64,000 nt of DNA from Bacteroidales bacterium (lineage in GTDB: Bacteria; Bacteroidota; Bacteroidia; Bacteroidales; Tenuifilaceae): assembly GCA_003818205.1 (NCBI GenBank), contig RPRQ01000014.1:19908-83907 (forward strand), in the 5' to 3' direction. The notes beneath the pieces were generated by a model. It made no database searches. It worked only from the letters and a program-made list of their open reading frames with translations, and had not been told where the DNA came from. Within the stretch, counting starts at the first letter, position 1; each line of letters opens with the position of its first letter. A program made the position numbers and the translations under genes. Positions 37,761 to 46,999 of this stretch are shown piece by piece.

Positions 37761-38252
37761 TTACTTTACGGCATCGTTCACGCTAGAGAAGTTGAACGGT
37801 AGGAGAAAGGTAACATCTTCAATCACGTAAACCCTTTCTTTTCCAACAAGAATTACCCTCATGGGCTTATTCCCAATATTTCTCGATTCTATCATTACCT
37901 GTCGGCATGCACCGCAGGGCGACAGGGGTTCGCTCACCTGTTGATTGTTGAAACTTGCGGTTATGGCAATTGTATTGATAGGAATATTCGGAAACTTTAC
38001 CCCTGCATAAAACAGCGCTACACGTTCGGCGCAAAGTCCCGATGGGTATGAGCCATTCTCCTGATTGCTCCCTTGGATTATTTCACCATTTTCTAGTTGA
38101 ATTGCTGCTCCAACCTTAAAGTTTGAATAGGGCGAATAGCTCGATTTTTGTGCTTCAACAGCGTTTTCAATCAATCGAATATCTTCGGTAGAGAGTTCTT
38201 TTTTGTTTGTGTATTCGGAGTATCTAAATCCAGACTCTTTGACTATTTTCAT
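37761..38252 (-). CDS. cdd: Cytidine deaminase
   Basis: 163 residues. Zinc-binding motifs CAERVAL (with the catalytic Glu) and SPCGACRQV are present, with VGAAIQLENGEIIQGSNQENGSYPSGLCAE before them. Converts cytidine and deoxycytidine to uridine forms. Slightly longer than the homotetrameric B. subtilis enzyme through an N-terminal extension. Its stop is 7 bases from the end of the opposing cyclase gene, with no room for a terminator. Confidence 0.95.
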   Translation of the reverse strand: MKIVKESGFRYSEYTNKKELSTEDIRLIENAVEAQKSSYSPYSNFKVGAAIQLENGEIIQGSNQENGSYPSGLCAERVALFYAGVKFPNIPINTIAITASFNNQQVSEPLSPCGACRQVMIESRNIGNKPMRVILVGKERVYVIEDVTFLLPFNFSSVNDAVK

Positions 38253-38350
38253 GGGTCAGAATTTTCGTTGAATAGTTATTAACATCACCAAAGGTATAAA
38301 ATACTTCGATTTAAAGCCATTATTGCAACAAAAGTTAGCTGAAATAAGAT

Positions 38351-38379
38351 TTTGTTAATGTAACAATTTGATACTTTTG
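38351..38379 (+). promoter_or_regulatory. Promoter of the glucosaminidase-LysM gene
   Basis: TTTG (38351-38354), 17 bases, then TACTTTTG (38372-38379), followed after 18 bases by ATG 38398. The spacing is slightly short for the consensus. Confidence 0.5.
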
Positions 38380-38397
38380 TAGCGAAAAAAATAAACG

Positions 38398-39342
38398 ATG
38401 AAGATTTTCTATTATCTCTTTTTTATAGCCTTTTTACCTACAGCGGTGTTTGCCCAAAAAAAGCAAACACGTGATGAGTATATAAATAGGTATAAGGATG
38501 TCGCTATTTACCAGATGAAAACGCAGGGTGTTCCTGCAAGTATCATTCTTGCTCAGGGCTTATTGGAGAGTGATAACGGGAATAGCTATTTGGCGGTAAA
38601 GGCAAATAACCATTTTGGCATAAAATGCCATAAAACTTGGAGCGGACCAACCGTCCATCAGGATGATGATGCACGGAATGAGTGTTTTAGAAAGTATTCC
38701 AATCCTGAGAAATCGTATAAAGATCATTCCGATTTTTTAAGGGGAGCACGCCGATATGCTCTGCTATTCGACCTTGAACCAACCGATTATAAGGGGTGGT
38801 CATATGGTCTGAAAAAGGCAGGGTATGCCACCAACCCCCATTACGCAGAGATGCTCATTAAGATCATTGAGGATAATAGCCTATATGCCTTCGATAGGGG
38901 AATTACCGTTGAGGTCGAGTCACCAACCAAGGGGTTAGGCGATCTGGTTGATATCGATAAGTTTGTAATCGATATGAATAAGCATCGAAAGGTTTATACC
39001 CGCAATAGAATTAAGTATATCATTGTAAAGAAAGGCGATAATTATGCGAGTTTGACCAAGGAGCTCGAATTACTGCCTTGGCAATTGGCCAGCTATAATG
39101 AGATTAGCAAGGATTCCTCGCTGAAAGATGGTCAAGAGCTCTACATCCAACCAAAACGAACGAAAGCCGAGATTAACCATTCCGTTCATGTTGTCGAGAA
39201 GGGAGAAACGATGTACTCCATTTCGCAGATGTATGGCATTAAGATGAAGAGTTTATATCGTAAAAATAGGATGCAGATTGGCAATGATATAGAAGTTGGT
39301 CAGGTTATTCATCTCCGAAAGCGGAAGGCAATGGATCGTTGA
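38398..39342 (+). CDS. Secreted glucosaminidase with LysM domains
   Basis: 314 residues with a signal peptide (FYYLFFIAFLPTAVFA). Residues about 25-165 are a mannosyl-glycoprotein endo-beta-N-acetylglucosaminidase (FlgJ-type) domain: GVPASIILAQGLLESDNGNSYLAVKANNHFGIKC carries the catalytic Glu, with RKYSNPEKSYKDHSDFL after it. Two LysM-like peptidoglycan-binding units follow, about 205-250 and 262-308 (HVVEKGETMYSISQMYGIKMKSLY). Cleaves peptidoglycan in remodelling. Its stop lies 8 bases before the folded border element of the IetAS cassette. Confidence 0.92.
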   Translation: MKIFYYLFFIAFLPTAVFAQKKQTRDEYINRYKDVAIYQMKTQGVPASIILAQGLLESDNGNSYLAVKANNHFGIKCHKTWSGPTVHQDDDARNECFRKYSNPEKSYKDHSDFLRGARRYALLFDLEPTDYKGWSYGLKKAGYATNPHYAEMLIKIIEDNSLYAFDRGITVEVESPTKGLGDLVDIDKFVIDMNKHRKVYTRNRIKYIIVKKGDNYASLTKELELLPWQLASYNEISKDSSLKDGQELYIQPKRTKAEINHSVHVVEKGETMYSISQMYGIKMKSLYRKNRMQIGNDIEVGQVIHLRKRKAMDR

Positions 39343-39350
39343 TAAGAGAA

Positions 39351-39483
39351 CGGTCGGCGGTATGCGCCGTAGGGGATTTCGGAGTTGCGTTTGTATCACC
39401 CGTTATGAACCCTGATGCGAGCTGAAACGCTTGATATACCACTAAAACCCCTATGGCGTATGACCGCTTGTTAGCAACAGGTG
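39351..39483. repeat. Folded ~130-base border element with bulged stem (attC-like in outline)
   Basis: The arms 39357-39375 and 39448-39467 pair over 19 positions, with two G.T wobbles and one unpaired G at 39462 in the right arm. The inside holds further inverted pieces such as GTATCA/TGATAT. The element ends in the core CCGCTTGTTAGCAACAGGTG (39464-39483), which recurs inverted at 43454-43473. A long imperfect hairpin with an extrahelical base and a conserved end core recalls integron attC sites, but no integrase is in the window and the core does not fit GTTRRRY well. Confidence 0.6.
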
Positions 39484-39600
39484 TTTTTATTTTATCATTC
39501 ATTTAGCTCTCATTTACCTTATCAATTTGCACTGCTGTATCCACAAAGCACAAATTTATTTTGTTTTTTTGCGTTGGTCAAAATGCGTTGTAAAGGCGGA

Positions 39601-39651
39601 AGATCTTTTGCAAGCCTTTGGTTTTGGGAATGGCTCGTGTGGGCTTGCAGA
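39601..39651 (+). repeat. Left copy of covarying hairpin repeat flanking ietAS
   Basis: TTTGCAAGCC (39607-39616) pairs with GGCTTGCAGA (39642-39651), 10 bp with one T.G, loop 25 bases. Bases 39601-39648 match 43242-43289 at 38 of 48 positions by eye, in the same orientation. Two stem positions differ by compensating changes (CC/GG here, TT/AA there), so the fold is under selection. It lies 24 bases past the ietS stop and may also end transcription. Confidence 0.75.
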
Positions 39652-39674
39652 TGTGCTTGCGACTGTGCGCTGGC

Positions 39675-42185
39675 TTATTGTATTTTTATAATTACAGGAA
39701 TTTCAATCATATTTTTAACAGTTGTATAAAGTTCAACATCTTGTGCAGGAGTATCAAGTGAAATAATCAATGAATAACGAGTTTTTGTATCTACTTTATT
39801 TAGATGCTTGCGCTCTCTCCACCATCCAATTACTGGATATATAGCTAAATAATTACATGTGGCTATTGCAGCTGCCGTACTTTCAATATAGTCAGAATGC
39901 ATTGAACCATTGCTACGATTATTCGCTCCAATTGCCCATCTACCACTACCTGAATTACTATTTATTATTTCTCCTTCCTCTCTTGCCTCTACATTGATTC
40001 GTTTTCGGAAATCATCTTCTAATTCACCATCGTTATTAATATCAAACCTTAAGCCATGCGATTGAAAACGGTACTTGTCCTTCCAACCAATTTCACCTGC
40101 ACCAGGTTCTATAAAGTAGGAAAGTGTAATTCTAAATTTTACAGGAGTTGCACCAAGTGATAATAGTAAATCCTTAGGCCAAGGAAGATTGAAAAAGTGA
40201 ATCTCATTCGTTTCAGGTTGGTTTTTGTCATTGAATCCATACGGCTGAATAATTTCCTGTGCAATAAAAGTCAATGCACTTTCTTTACTATATAAGGCTC
40301 TGTCAAGATTTGGAAAACCATATCCATAGACTCTAAGTAAATTAACAAAATCCTTTTTCTTTTTTTGATTTATATCCATTTGGTTAAACATGTTATCATT
40401 CCAACTAGCAGAATGTACCATTAAACCTCGAATGGTTTCAGGCCAAGCATCAGAATATTCATAAGCAATTTTTGCAGCAAACCATGATGCTTGAGCTGTT
40501 GCTGCACTAGTGGCATTAATAGTATCAAATGGTTTTATATTAAAGGACTTAGATGTAGAAAGCAATTCCAAATCTTCATGTGGTAATATTGAATTATCTG
40601 GGGCTTTTAAAAGATTGCCACCTTCAAAAACCACATCAGGCTTAATGGGCCATTTTTTCTCCCAAACCAAAGACGTGGAACTAAAAGGCGAAAGTTCACC
40701 CTGATTTGCAAGCGGAGTATAATCCTTAAATTTATCATCACTTACTCGAACTTTATCGGTATATGCCCCAATTGTCAATGCATTCCATGATTGAGCAGGA
40801 TTCTCAATGGTCGTTACAAAATTTGTGTTAGGATAATCTTTCCAAGCCTCTTCATCATTAATATTGCCAGCAGAAATAATTATTAATTTTTGATTTTCTC
40901 CATCACCAAATGCAAGATTGTCTAATGCTCCAGACCATGACGAAGGGCGACCAATGCCGGCATCTTCTTTTGATGTAACTGCCATACAATAAACCAAGAT
41001 TAGGCCAGGATTTTGAATTTCTGCTCTGGCAATACCCTGTGCTGTGATATCTCCCCATAACTCTTTTGGTGTGGATTCATGCAAAGGTGGTGGCAAAATC
41101 TTGACTGAGCAAAGTTTATGAGTAATGGGAACCCCATTTCTAGTAGATAAAATTTCTTCAAAATTGCCATATCCTGCAACGCCTGCCATTAATGTCCCAT
41201 GGCCTGCTCTACCACCATTATAATGGTCGTTTGTCCCCCATTCAGGATTAACCGTCAAAGTATTTTCATTATCTAATAATGGCTGTAAAAGCTGGTGACC
41301 ATTGTTTACTCCAGTGTCTAACACGCAAACTTTTATATTGCTCTCAATCAGTTCTATTCTTTTAAGTAAATCATCAACCCAAGTTTGTTGCTCGGCTGCA
41401 CTTTCTCTTACCCAAAAACCAGCTAGCTCTTGACCTGCTCTGAATTCGGCCAAAAAATCGCTACTCATCATTAGCTCAATTAATTGAGTTCGGTTTGAAT
41501 TAATCAGTATAACGGCTCTTTCTGGAAAAACAATAACGTTTTGTTTATATTCAATTTTGATTTTTTCCAGCGTTGCCCAAAATTTAGCAATCTGTTCCTT
41601 TTCTTTCTTATCTTTTGTGTTGACGTTCAACCAAGCCTCACACCATTTGGAGTTTGTTCCGGGTATTAATTGTTCGTTATCTGTCCAAAGTCCTTCTAGT
41701 AAAGCAATACTTACATCTTCTATGCTGTTTACCAAGGGTGCATTCTTTGGCTTACCTGTAGGTGATAATTTAGCTTCATCTTGATAATCGGAAATTTTCT
41801 TTATAAAGAATCCTTCCATCCCATTGGGCACATAAACAGTTGCTTTTATTTGATTTAAGCCCTCACTCGTAATTTCTTCTTGAATATTGAGAAGTCGGAT
41901 TCCTTTTGGAATATTTTCTAAACTCTTTGTAATTAAATCATGCCCAGCAGCACTAATAAATGAAAGGTATGTTCCTTCACGAGTCGCTATCTTCTCAGCA
42001 GCCCTTGTGGTTTGTAATTTTTCTTTTTCTTTCCAAATTTCACCGAACTCTTTTAGGAGTTTTGCACTGTGTGAAGCTCTATCTCGCTGTGGAATTATTG
42101 GTTGTTTGCCTGGCTTTTGAGAAACCTTATATTTTTCAGGCTTAGCATTTCCTTTAATGAAAATGTGCTTATATGAATCTGCCAT
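39675..42185 (-). CDS. ietS: IetS-like subtilisin-family (S8) protease
   Basis: 836 residues without signal peptide. The S8 catalytic set is complete: Asp290 in VLDTGV, His329 in AGHGTLMAG, oxyanion Asn441 in SAGN and Ser560 in ATSAATA. About 270 N-terminal residues and 200 C-terminal residues are family-specific. A cytoplasmic subtilase following a AAA+ ATPase gene by 9 bases is the arrangement of IetAS, reported as an anti-phage system and earlier as a plasmid stability pair. I assign the system from architecture and order, not from a search. It sits in a small inserted cassette between the LysM gene and fmt. Confidence 0.8.
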   Translation of the reverse strand: MADSYKHIFIKGNAKPEKYKVSQKPGKQPIIPQRDRASHSAKLLKEFGEIWKEKEKLQTTRAAEKIATREGTYLSFISAAGHDLITKSLENIPKGIRLLNIQEEITSEGLNQIKATVYVPNGMEGFFIKKISDYQDEAKLSPTGKPKNAPLVNSIEDVSIALLEGLWTDNEQLIPGTNSKWCEAWLNVNTKDKKEKEQIAKFWATLEKIKIEYKQNVIVFPERAVILINSNRTQLIELMMSSDFLAEFRAGQELAGFWVRESAAEQQTWVDDLLKRIELIESNIKVCVLDTGVNNGHQLLQPLLDNENTLTVNPEWGTNDHYNGGRAGHGTLMAGVAGYGNFEEILSTRNGVPITHKLCSVKILPPPLHESTPKELWGDITAQGIARAEIQNPGLILVYCMAVTSKEDAGIGRPSSWSGALDNLAFGDGENQKLIIISAGNINDEEAWKDYPNTNFVTTIENPAQSWNALTIGAYTDKVRVSDDKFKDYTPLANQGELSPFSSTSLVWEKKWPIKPDVVFEGGNLLKAPDNSILPHEDLELLSTSKSFNIKPFDTINATSAATAQASWFAAKIAYEYSDAWPETIRGLMVHSASWNDNMFNQMDINQKKKKDFVNLLRVYGYGFPNLDRALYSKESALTFIAQEIIQPYGFNDKNQPETNEIHFFNLPWPKDLLLSLGATPVKFRITLSYFIEPGAGEIGWKDKYRFQSHGLRFDINNDGELEDDFRKRINVEAREEGEIINSNSGSGRWAIGANNRSNGSMHSDYIESTAAAIATCNYLAIYPVIGWWRERKHLNKVDTKTRYSLIISLDTPAQDVELYTTVKNMIEIPVIIKIQ

Positions 42186-42194
42186 CGTGTAATG

Positions 42195-43148
42195 TTATTT
42201 ATGATATGCTGCATTTCGGTCTTCTATTGCTTTAAGTATTAAATCGTTATTCATGGTTTGCTTTTCGTTTAGAACTGTTTCTTTTATGGCATCTAAACAA
42301 GCTAATGAAATCTCTGAATGGCTTAGACCATTAATATTAGGTAGTAATTTGGCAAAATTGACTTTCTTGTTAAATCGTGCTAAACGGTTTTTAAGCAATT
42401 CTAATTTCTCTTTCTCGGAAGGCAAATGGTATAATATTACATCATCAAATCTACGGAATAATGCTTGGTCTAATAGTGATTTATTATTTGTGATAGCAAT
42501 TATCAAACTACCAGAGTTATCTCTATCAATAAATTGAAGAAAAGAATTGAGAATCCTACGCATTTCTCCAACATCATTGTCTCTACTTCTTTCCCCTCCA
42601 ATTGCATCAAATTCATCAAATAGATAAACCCCTTGCTTATGCTCTATTAAATCAAATATCTGACGTAACTTGGCACTAGTTTCACCCATGAATTTCGTCA
42701 CCATTTTATCCATAAGAATAGTATAAAGTGGTAAATTTAATTCATTTGCAATAATTGATGCAGTAAGGGTTTTACCTGTTCCAGGAGGGCCTGAAAGTAG
42801 AATTTTTCTACGATTTTCTAAATCGTGCTTCCGCAGTTTATCTCGTTGGACAAATTCTTTTATTATTCGTTCAATTTTGCTTACAATATCATCAGAGGAA
42901 ATTATATCACTAAGGGTTACTGCAGGTACATTTTCTATAATTAGCCCTTGTAAATCAGCATTAAAAACCTTGGGTTTCTGTTTGTTTTCTTTGGCTTTGT
43001 CAATAAGAGATTTAATCTCATTTGCGACTACTGCATGTCCTAATTTAGCTTCATGAGCAGCTATTTGCAATGCCAGAGTAGTGAATCGCTCAGGTTCATT
43101 GTCATAATGAGATTTTATAAGTGATAATATGTATTCTGCTTTTGCCAT
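42195..43148 (-). CDS. ietA: IetA-like AAA+ ATPase
   Basis: 317 residues. One AAA+ module: Walker A GPPGTGKT at 120-127, Walker B VYLFDEFDA at 174-182, and a second-region block EMRRILNSFLQFID followed by ITNNKSLLDQALFRRFDD (sensor 1 and arginine finger). About 100 N-terminal helical residues probably bind the partner or substrate. Resembles the FtsH/SpoVK class. Cotranscribed with, and upstream of, the subtilase gene; in IetAS systems the ATPase is thought to control or feed the protease. Confidence 0.82.
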   Translation of the reverse strand: MAKAEYILSLIKSHYDNEPERFTTLALQIAAHEAKLGHAVVANEIKSLIDKAKENKQKPKVFNADLQGLIIENVPAVTLSDIISSDDIVSKIERIIKEFVQRDKLRKHDLENRRKILLSGPPGTGKTLTASIIANELNLPLYTILMDKMVTKFMGETSAKLRQIFDLIEHKQGVYLFDEFDAIGGERSRDNDVGEMRRILNSFLQFIDRDNSGSLIIAITNNKSLLDQALFRRFDDVILYHLPSEKEKLELLKNRLARFNKKVNFAKLLPNINGLSHSEISLACLDAIKETVLNEKQTMNNDLILKAIEDRNAAYHK

Positions 43149-43241
43149 ATGCCTACAAATTTAGGCTTTTTATTAACATTTTTAAACTAATAACTTAAGT
43201 TTAAATTTGCAATAGTGTCTTGGGTGCGTCTAGGAAATTGT

Positions 43242-43292
43242 AGCTCTTTTGCAAGTTTTTGGTTTGAGCATCGGCTCGTGTGAACTTGCAAA
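43242..43292 (+). repeat. Right copy of covarying hairpin repeat flanking ietAS
   Basis: TTTGCAAGTT (43248-43257) pairs perfectly with AACTTGCAAA (43283-43292), loop 25 bases, the same geometry as the left copy. Both copies read the same way on the plus strand, giving direct repeats around the 3.5-kb gene pair. Confidence 0.75.
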
Positions 43293-43453
43293 TGCTCTGC
43301 AATGTGGGTTGGGTTTCTTTTTTCTTTTTTGAGTGTGGGTAAAAACAAAAAAATCATCCAATTTGCACCAACCTATCAAAGAGTTAAATTCCACTTCTCT
43401 ATTTGTCAATCTATCAATTTTGCACGTATCTATTGAACTGCACGATTTTTTTA

Positions 43454-43473
43454 CACTTGTTGCTAACAAGTGG
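43454..43473 (-). repeat. Inverted 20-bp core copy at the right border of the cassette
   Basis: CACTTGTTGCTAACAAGTGG matches the reverse complement of 39464-39483 at 18 of 20 positions. By itself it is an 8-bp perfect inverted repeat (CACTTGTT/AACAAGTG) with 3-base centre. It lies 62 bases from the fmt stop. GATAAGTAGGAACG directly after it resembles GATAAGAGAACGG at 39341-39353. The rest of 43149-43534 holds no gene I can support. Confidence 0.65.
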
Positions 43474-43534
43474 ATAAGTAGGAACGTGGTTCGTTTATCA
43501 GAAGTCAAGTATCCAGTGCCAGATATCTGGGATA

Positions 43535-44503
43535 TTAAATCATTCTTAACGGAATCAAATCTCTCAATCCATTCAGCATATCGCTTGTTTTCATTGGTCG
43601 TTTACCTGCGAGTTGTATTTCGGCAATGCTTATAAATTCATCGCTACATGCAACTTGTAAAACGTTCTTCCCGTCTATTTTTATTGAGCCGAATTCAAGA
43701 TTATGTTTCTTTTCAATCAGGCTTGATCTTAGTATCTTAGCCTGAATGGAACTTCCATTATCAAAGGTAATCTCAGTCCAAGCGGCAGGGTAGGGGCTTA
43801 ATCCTCGGATGAGGTTGTGAATCTCTTGGGCTGTTTTACTCCAATCGATTCGGCAAGTATCTCTAAAAATTTTTGGAGCAGATTTAATGATTCGATCTGT
43901 TTTAAGTAGATTCTCCTGAGAAATAGGTTTAATACAATTATCCGCTAACCCCTTAACGGTTTTAAGTACTAGTTCAGCCCCTATAACCATTAGCCTATCA
44001 TGAAGTTCGCCAGCTGTTTCATTCTCGGATACATTTATTTCTTCGCTGAAAATAACTTTTCCTGTATCAATCTCATGATCTATCAGGAATGTAGTAACCC
44101 CAGTTCTTTCTTCCCCATTTATGATTGCCCAGTTTATCGGCGCAGCACCTCGATATTGAGGCAGGAGCGAGGCATGAAGGTTAAATGTTCCTATTCTTGG
44201 AATAGTCCATACGGATTCGGGCAGCATTCGAAAGGCTACAACTACAGCTATGTCAGGCTTGAGCGATGCTAGTTCATCAATAAATTCAGGGTTTTTGAGC
44301 TTTTCGGGCTGCATTATTCTCAACCCCTTCCCCTGAGCGTATTGCTTAACCGGTGACGATTGTATTTTTTGCCCTCTGCCCGCTGGTTTATCAGGAACTG
44401 TAACTACGCCAATGACATTGCAGCCAGCATTAACTAATGCTTTTAAAGGTTCTACCGCAAAATCAGGTGTTCCCATATATACAATCCGAACATCTTTGTA
44501 CAT
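43535..44503 (-). CDS. fmt: Methionyl-tRNA formyltransferase
   Basis: 322 residues. IVYMGTPDFAVEPLKAL at the N-terminus, NLHASLLPQYRGAAPINWAI with the formyl-transfer His, and TGVTTFLIDHEIDTG are diagnostic. Formylates initiator Met-tRNA with 10-formyl-THF. The C-terminal OB-like domain is complete, so the accessory cassette inserted after the gene did not damage it. It follows ribBA by 16 bases. Confidence 0.96.
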   Translation of the reverse strand: MYKDVRIVYMGTPDFAVEPLKALVNAGCNVIGVVTVPDKPAGRGQKIQSSPVKQYAQGKGLRIMQPEKLKNPEFIDELASLKPDIAVVVAFRMLPESVWTIPRIGTFNLHASLLPQYRGAAPINWAIINGEERTGVTTFLIDHEIDTGKVIFSEEINVSENETAGELHDRLMVIGAELVLKTVKGLADNCIKPISQENLLKTDRIIKSAPKIFRDTCRIDWSKTAQEIHNLIRGLSPYPAAWTEITFDNGSSIQAKILRSSLIEKKHNLEFGSIKIDGKNVLQVACSDEFISIAEIQLAGKRPMKTSDMLNGLRDLIPLRMI

Positions 44504-44519
44504 TGCTTGTTGAGCCGTG

Positions 44520-45761
44520 CTATTTTTTAGGTTTGAGCAGGAGTAAATGCCCCATTTTATCGCGTTTGGTCTGAAGGTAGAACTCGTTATGAGGGTTTGA
44601 ATCTATTTCAAGCGAGATATTCTCAACAATCTCCAACCCATAACCCTCTAAACCTTTTCGTTTGAGAGGATTATTGGATATTAATTTCATTTTATTTACC
44701 CCAACCTCTCGAAGTATGCTTGCACCAACCCCATAGTCGCGTTCATCGGGTTCGAAACCCAACTCAACGTTGGCTTCTACGGTATCAAGGCCTTCTTCCT
44801 GTAATTTGTAAGCATGTATTTTATTGAATAGACCAATCCCTCTACCTTCTTGATTCATATAGATTAAAACACCTTTTCCCTCTTTTTGTATCATTCGCAT
44901 TGCTTGATGAAGCTGCGACCCGCAATCGCAACGGTACGAACCAAAAATATCGCCTGTAACGCACGATGAGTGTACTCTAACCATGATGGGTTCATCCTTC
45001 TCCCAGACTCCTTTGATGAGGGCGGCATGTTCTAGCCTATTAGATTTTTGACGGAAAGGGATAAATTCAAAATCACCATAAGCAGTGGGTAGTTTTACCC
45101 TTGAGCCTGCTTCAATTATGCTGTCTGATTGTAAACGATAGGCAATTAAATCCTTTATGGATATTATTTTAAGGTTGAACTTATTGGCAATTTGAATGAG
45201 TTCGGGCATACGAGCCATTGTGCCATCATCGTTCATGATTTCTACCAATGCACCACCGGGGTACAGTCCTGCTAAGCGGGTAAGATCAACCACTGCCTCG
45301 GTATGCCCAGCTCTTCGGAGAACCCCTTTATCTCTCGCTTTAAGTGGAAAAATATGTCCAGGCCTTCCTAGATCCTCAGGTTTTGTTGATGGGTCAACCA
45401 ACGCCTTAATGGTTCTTGCTCTATCGGAAGCCGAAATGCCTGTTGAACATCCGTACCCATTCAAATCTACCGAAACGGTGAATGGAGTGTGATGTAATGC
45501 AGTGTTGTTTCCAACCATCAACTCTAGGTCGAGCTCTTTGCAGCGTTCTTCGGGTATTGGGGCGCAGATTAGCCCACGACCATGCTTTGCCATAAAGTTG
45601 ACAATCTCGGGGGTGATCATCTCGGCTGCAACAATAAAATCTCCCTCATTCTCCCGATCTTCATCGTCAACTACAATAATAACTTTTCCTGCCTTTAGCT
45701 CTTCTAACGCTTCAGGTATAGCGTTTAACTTAAAATCTGTATTGTTCTGGTTGGTGCTCAT
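44520..45761 (-). CDS. ribBA: Bifunctional RibBA: DHBP synthase / GTP cyclohydrolase II
   Basis: 413 residues from ATG 45761; the longer frame to 45812 would run through the promoter. The N-terminal DHBP synthase domain has [14 protein letters not shown] and [22 protein letters not shown]; the C-terminal cyclohydrolase II has [25 protein letters not shown] (zinc cysteines) and [14 protein letters not shown]. Makes two precursors of riboflavin. No FMN riboswitch is seen: the leader is too short. Operon with fmt. Confidence 0.96.
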   Translation of the reverse strand: MSTNQNNTDFKLNAIPEALEELKAGKVIIVVDDEDRENEGDFIVAAEMITPEIVNFMAKHGRGLICAPIPEERCKELDLELMVGNNTALHHTPFTVSVDLNGYGCSTGISASDRARTIKALVDPSTKPEDLGRPGHIFPLKARDKGVLRRAGHTEAVVDLTRLAGLYPGGALVEIMNDDGTMARMPELIQIANKFNLKIISIKDLIAYRLQSDSIIEAGSRVKLPTAYGDFEFIPFRQKSNRLEHAALIKGVWEKDEPIMVRVHSSCVTGDIFGSYRCDCGSQLHQAMRMIQKEGKGVLIYMNQEGRGIGLFNKIHAYKLQEEGLDTVEANVELGFEPDERDYGVGASILREVGVNKMKLISNNPLKRKGLEGYGLEIVENISLEIDSNPHNEFYLQTKRDKMGHLLLLKPKK

Positions 45762-45780
45762 TTCACATTTTTTAGTGATG

Positions 45781-45813
45781 CAAAAGTAGCATATTGAAAT
45801 GATAGATTGCAAA
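45781..45813 (-). promoter_or_regulatory. ribBA-fmt promoter
   Basis: On the minus strand TTTG (45813-45810), 21 bases, then TACTTTTG (45788-45781), 19 bases before ATG 45761. Both consensus parts and spacing fit. Confidence 0.65.
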
Positions 45814-45820
45814 ACATTTA

Positions 45821-46999
45821 TCAGGTTTGTCGTAAAGATTTATCCCATTTCACGCTTTGCGCTCCTCTTACAAAACGAAAAAAACCTTGAACTATAGCTA
45901 TGTTCATCATAAAGAGGTAGTAGGGAATGAAAATCCAATTTGAAGAAGTCCGATTATCTTTGAACACCCACCCTAGAAGTATCGAAGTAAGTATGAGGAG
46001 TTGAGCGTATAGGGTAGCTATGTAAAGTAGGTTTTGACTATAAAGTAGAACAATTAAGGTGTTTAAAATTGGTATTAATAGTAATGAAATTGGCAGGGCA
46101 ATCCACCTGAGTATTTTATGTGAGAGTAATTGTAATGAGAGAAAAGGATGCTTGAAAGGATTAATCAGGGTTTTATTCCGATAAAGTGCTTGAAAACTAC
46201 CCGCTGCGATACGAACCTTTCTTTTCTTTTCTTCATTAATATTTGCTGATGCTCTTTCAGCTGCGTAGGCTTCAGGTACATACTTAAGGAGCAATCCTTT
46301 TTTTAGAATATTGATTGAAATAGCAAAATCATCGAGAATGGTATCGCTTTCAACTTCTTCGAATAGTTCTGTGCGTATGGCGTATAGCTCACCCGTTGCA
46401 CTTAAGGCTGAATGGCAATCGGATTCCATTTTTTTTATGAATGATTCGTATTTCCAATAGGTTCCTTCACCGATTGCCGCAGCATTTTCATAAGAGTTTA
46501 GTTGAATTCTTTTCTCTCCTGCAACGCATCCTACCATTTGATTCGAAAAGGGTTCAACGAGTTTGCTGATCGCATTTACTGAAAGCATGGCATTGGCATC
46601 CGAAAAAATGGTTATAGGTGTTGTAACATGCTTCATTGCTAGGTTGATTGCAGCTATTTTTCCTTTTCGCTCAGGTTGATTAAGAATGGTTATGTTTGGG
46701 TATTCTGCTAGCAGCGCATTGGTTGCATCTGTTGATGCGTCATTTACCCATATTTGGGTGATTTTGCTGTGAGGGTAATCCTGTAGTAATGAATTCTGAA
46801 CCTTATCGGTAATATTTTTTTCCTCGTTAAAAGCTGCAACAACAATGGTAACATGGGGAAGGTAATCGGTTGCGATAGTTTTCTTTCTTGAAGAGAAAAC
46901 TCTTTTACCCATTACTATTAATGCAAGCAGTATTGTATAGCCAAAGTAACAGTATATTAGTAATCCTATAAGTACCCAAAAACAGATAATTACCACCAT
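45821..46999 (-). CDS. Family 2 glycosyltransferase, membrane-bound
   Basis: 392 residues. One N-terminal helix ([27 protein letters not shown]), a GT-A catalytic domain with [33 protein letters not shown] (the DxD-type motif) and [24 protein letters not shown], followed by [13 protein letters not shown] (QxxRW-like region) and several C-terminal helices. Processive-type architecture as in hyaluronan or cellulose synthases, or a cell-envelope sugar transferase. Its ATG shares one base with the stop of the preceding glycosyltransferase gene. Confidence 0.9.
   Translation of the reverse strand: MVVIICFWVLIGLLIYCYFGYTILLALIVMGKRVFSSRKKTIATDYLPHVTIVVAAFNEEKNITDKVQNSLLQDYPHSKITQIWVNDASTDATNALLAEYPNITILNQPERKGKIAAINLAMKHVTTPITIFSDANAMLSVNAISKLVEPFSNQMVGCVAGEKRIQLNSYENAAAIGEGTYWKYESFIKKMESDCHSALSATGELYAIRTELFEEVESDTILDDFAISINILKKGLLLKYVPEAYAAERASANINEEKKRKVRIAAGSFQALYRNKTLINPFKHPFLSLQLLSHKILRWIALPISLLLIPILNTLIVLLYSQNLLYIATLYAQLLILTSILLGWVFKDNRTSSNWIFIPYYLFMMNIAIVQGFFRFVRGAQSVKWDKSLRQT

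Noticed and set aside
39305..39502. Open frame of 65 codons on the minus strand over the folded border element
   Set aside because: It coincides with the palindromic element, whose base pairing explains the conservation; the protein looks random.
39351..43473. True integron cassette array with attC sites
   Set aside because: No integron integrase or attI is present and the core does not fit GTTRRRY well, so only a resemblance is claimed.
43230..43508. Open frame of 92 codons on the minus strand upstream of ietA
   Set aside because: It overlaps the hairpin repeat and the core site; composition is not protein-like.
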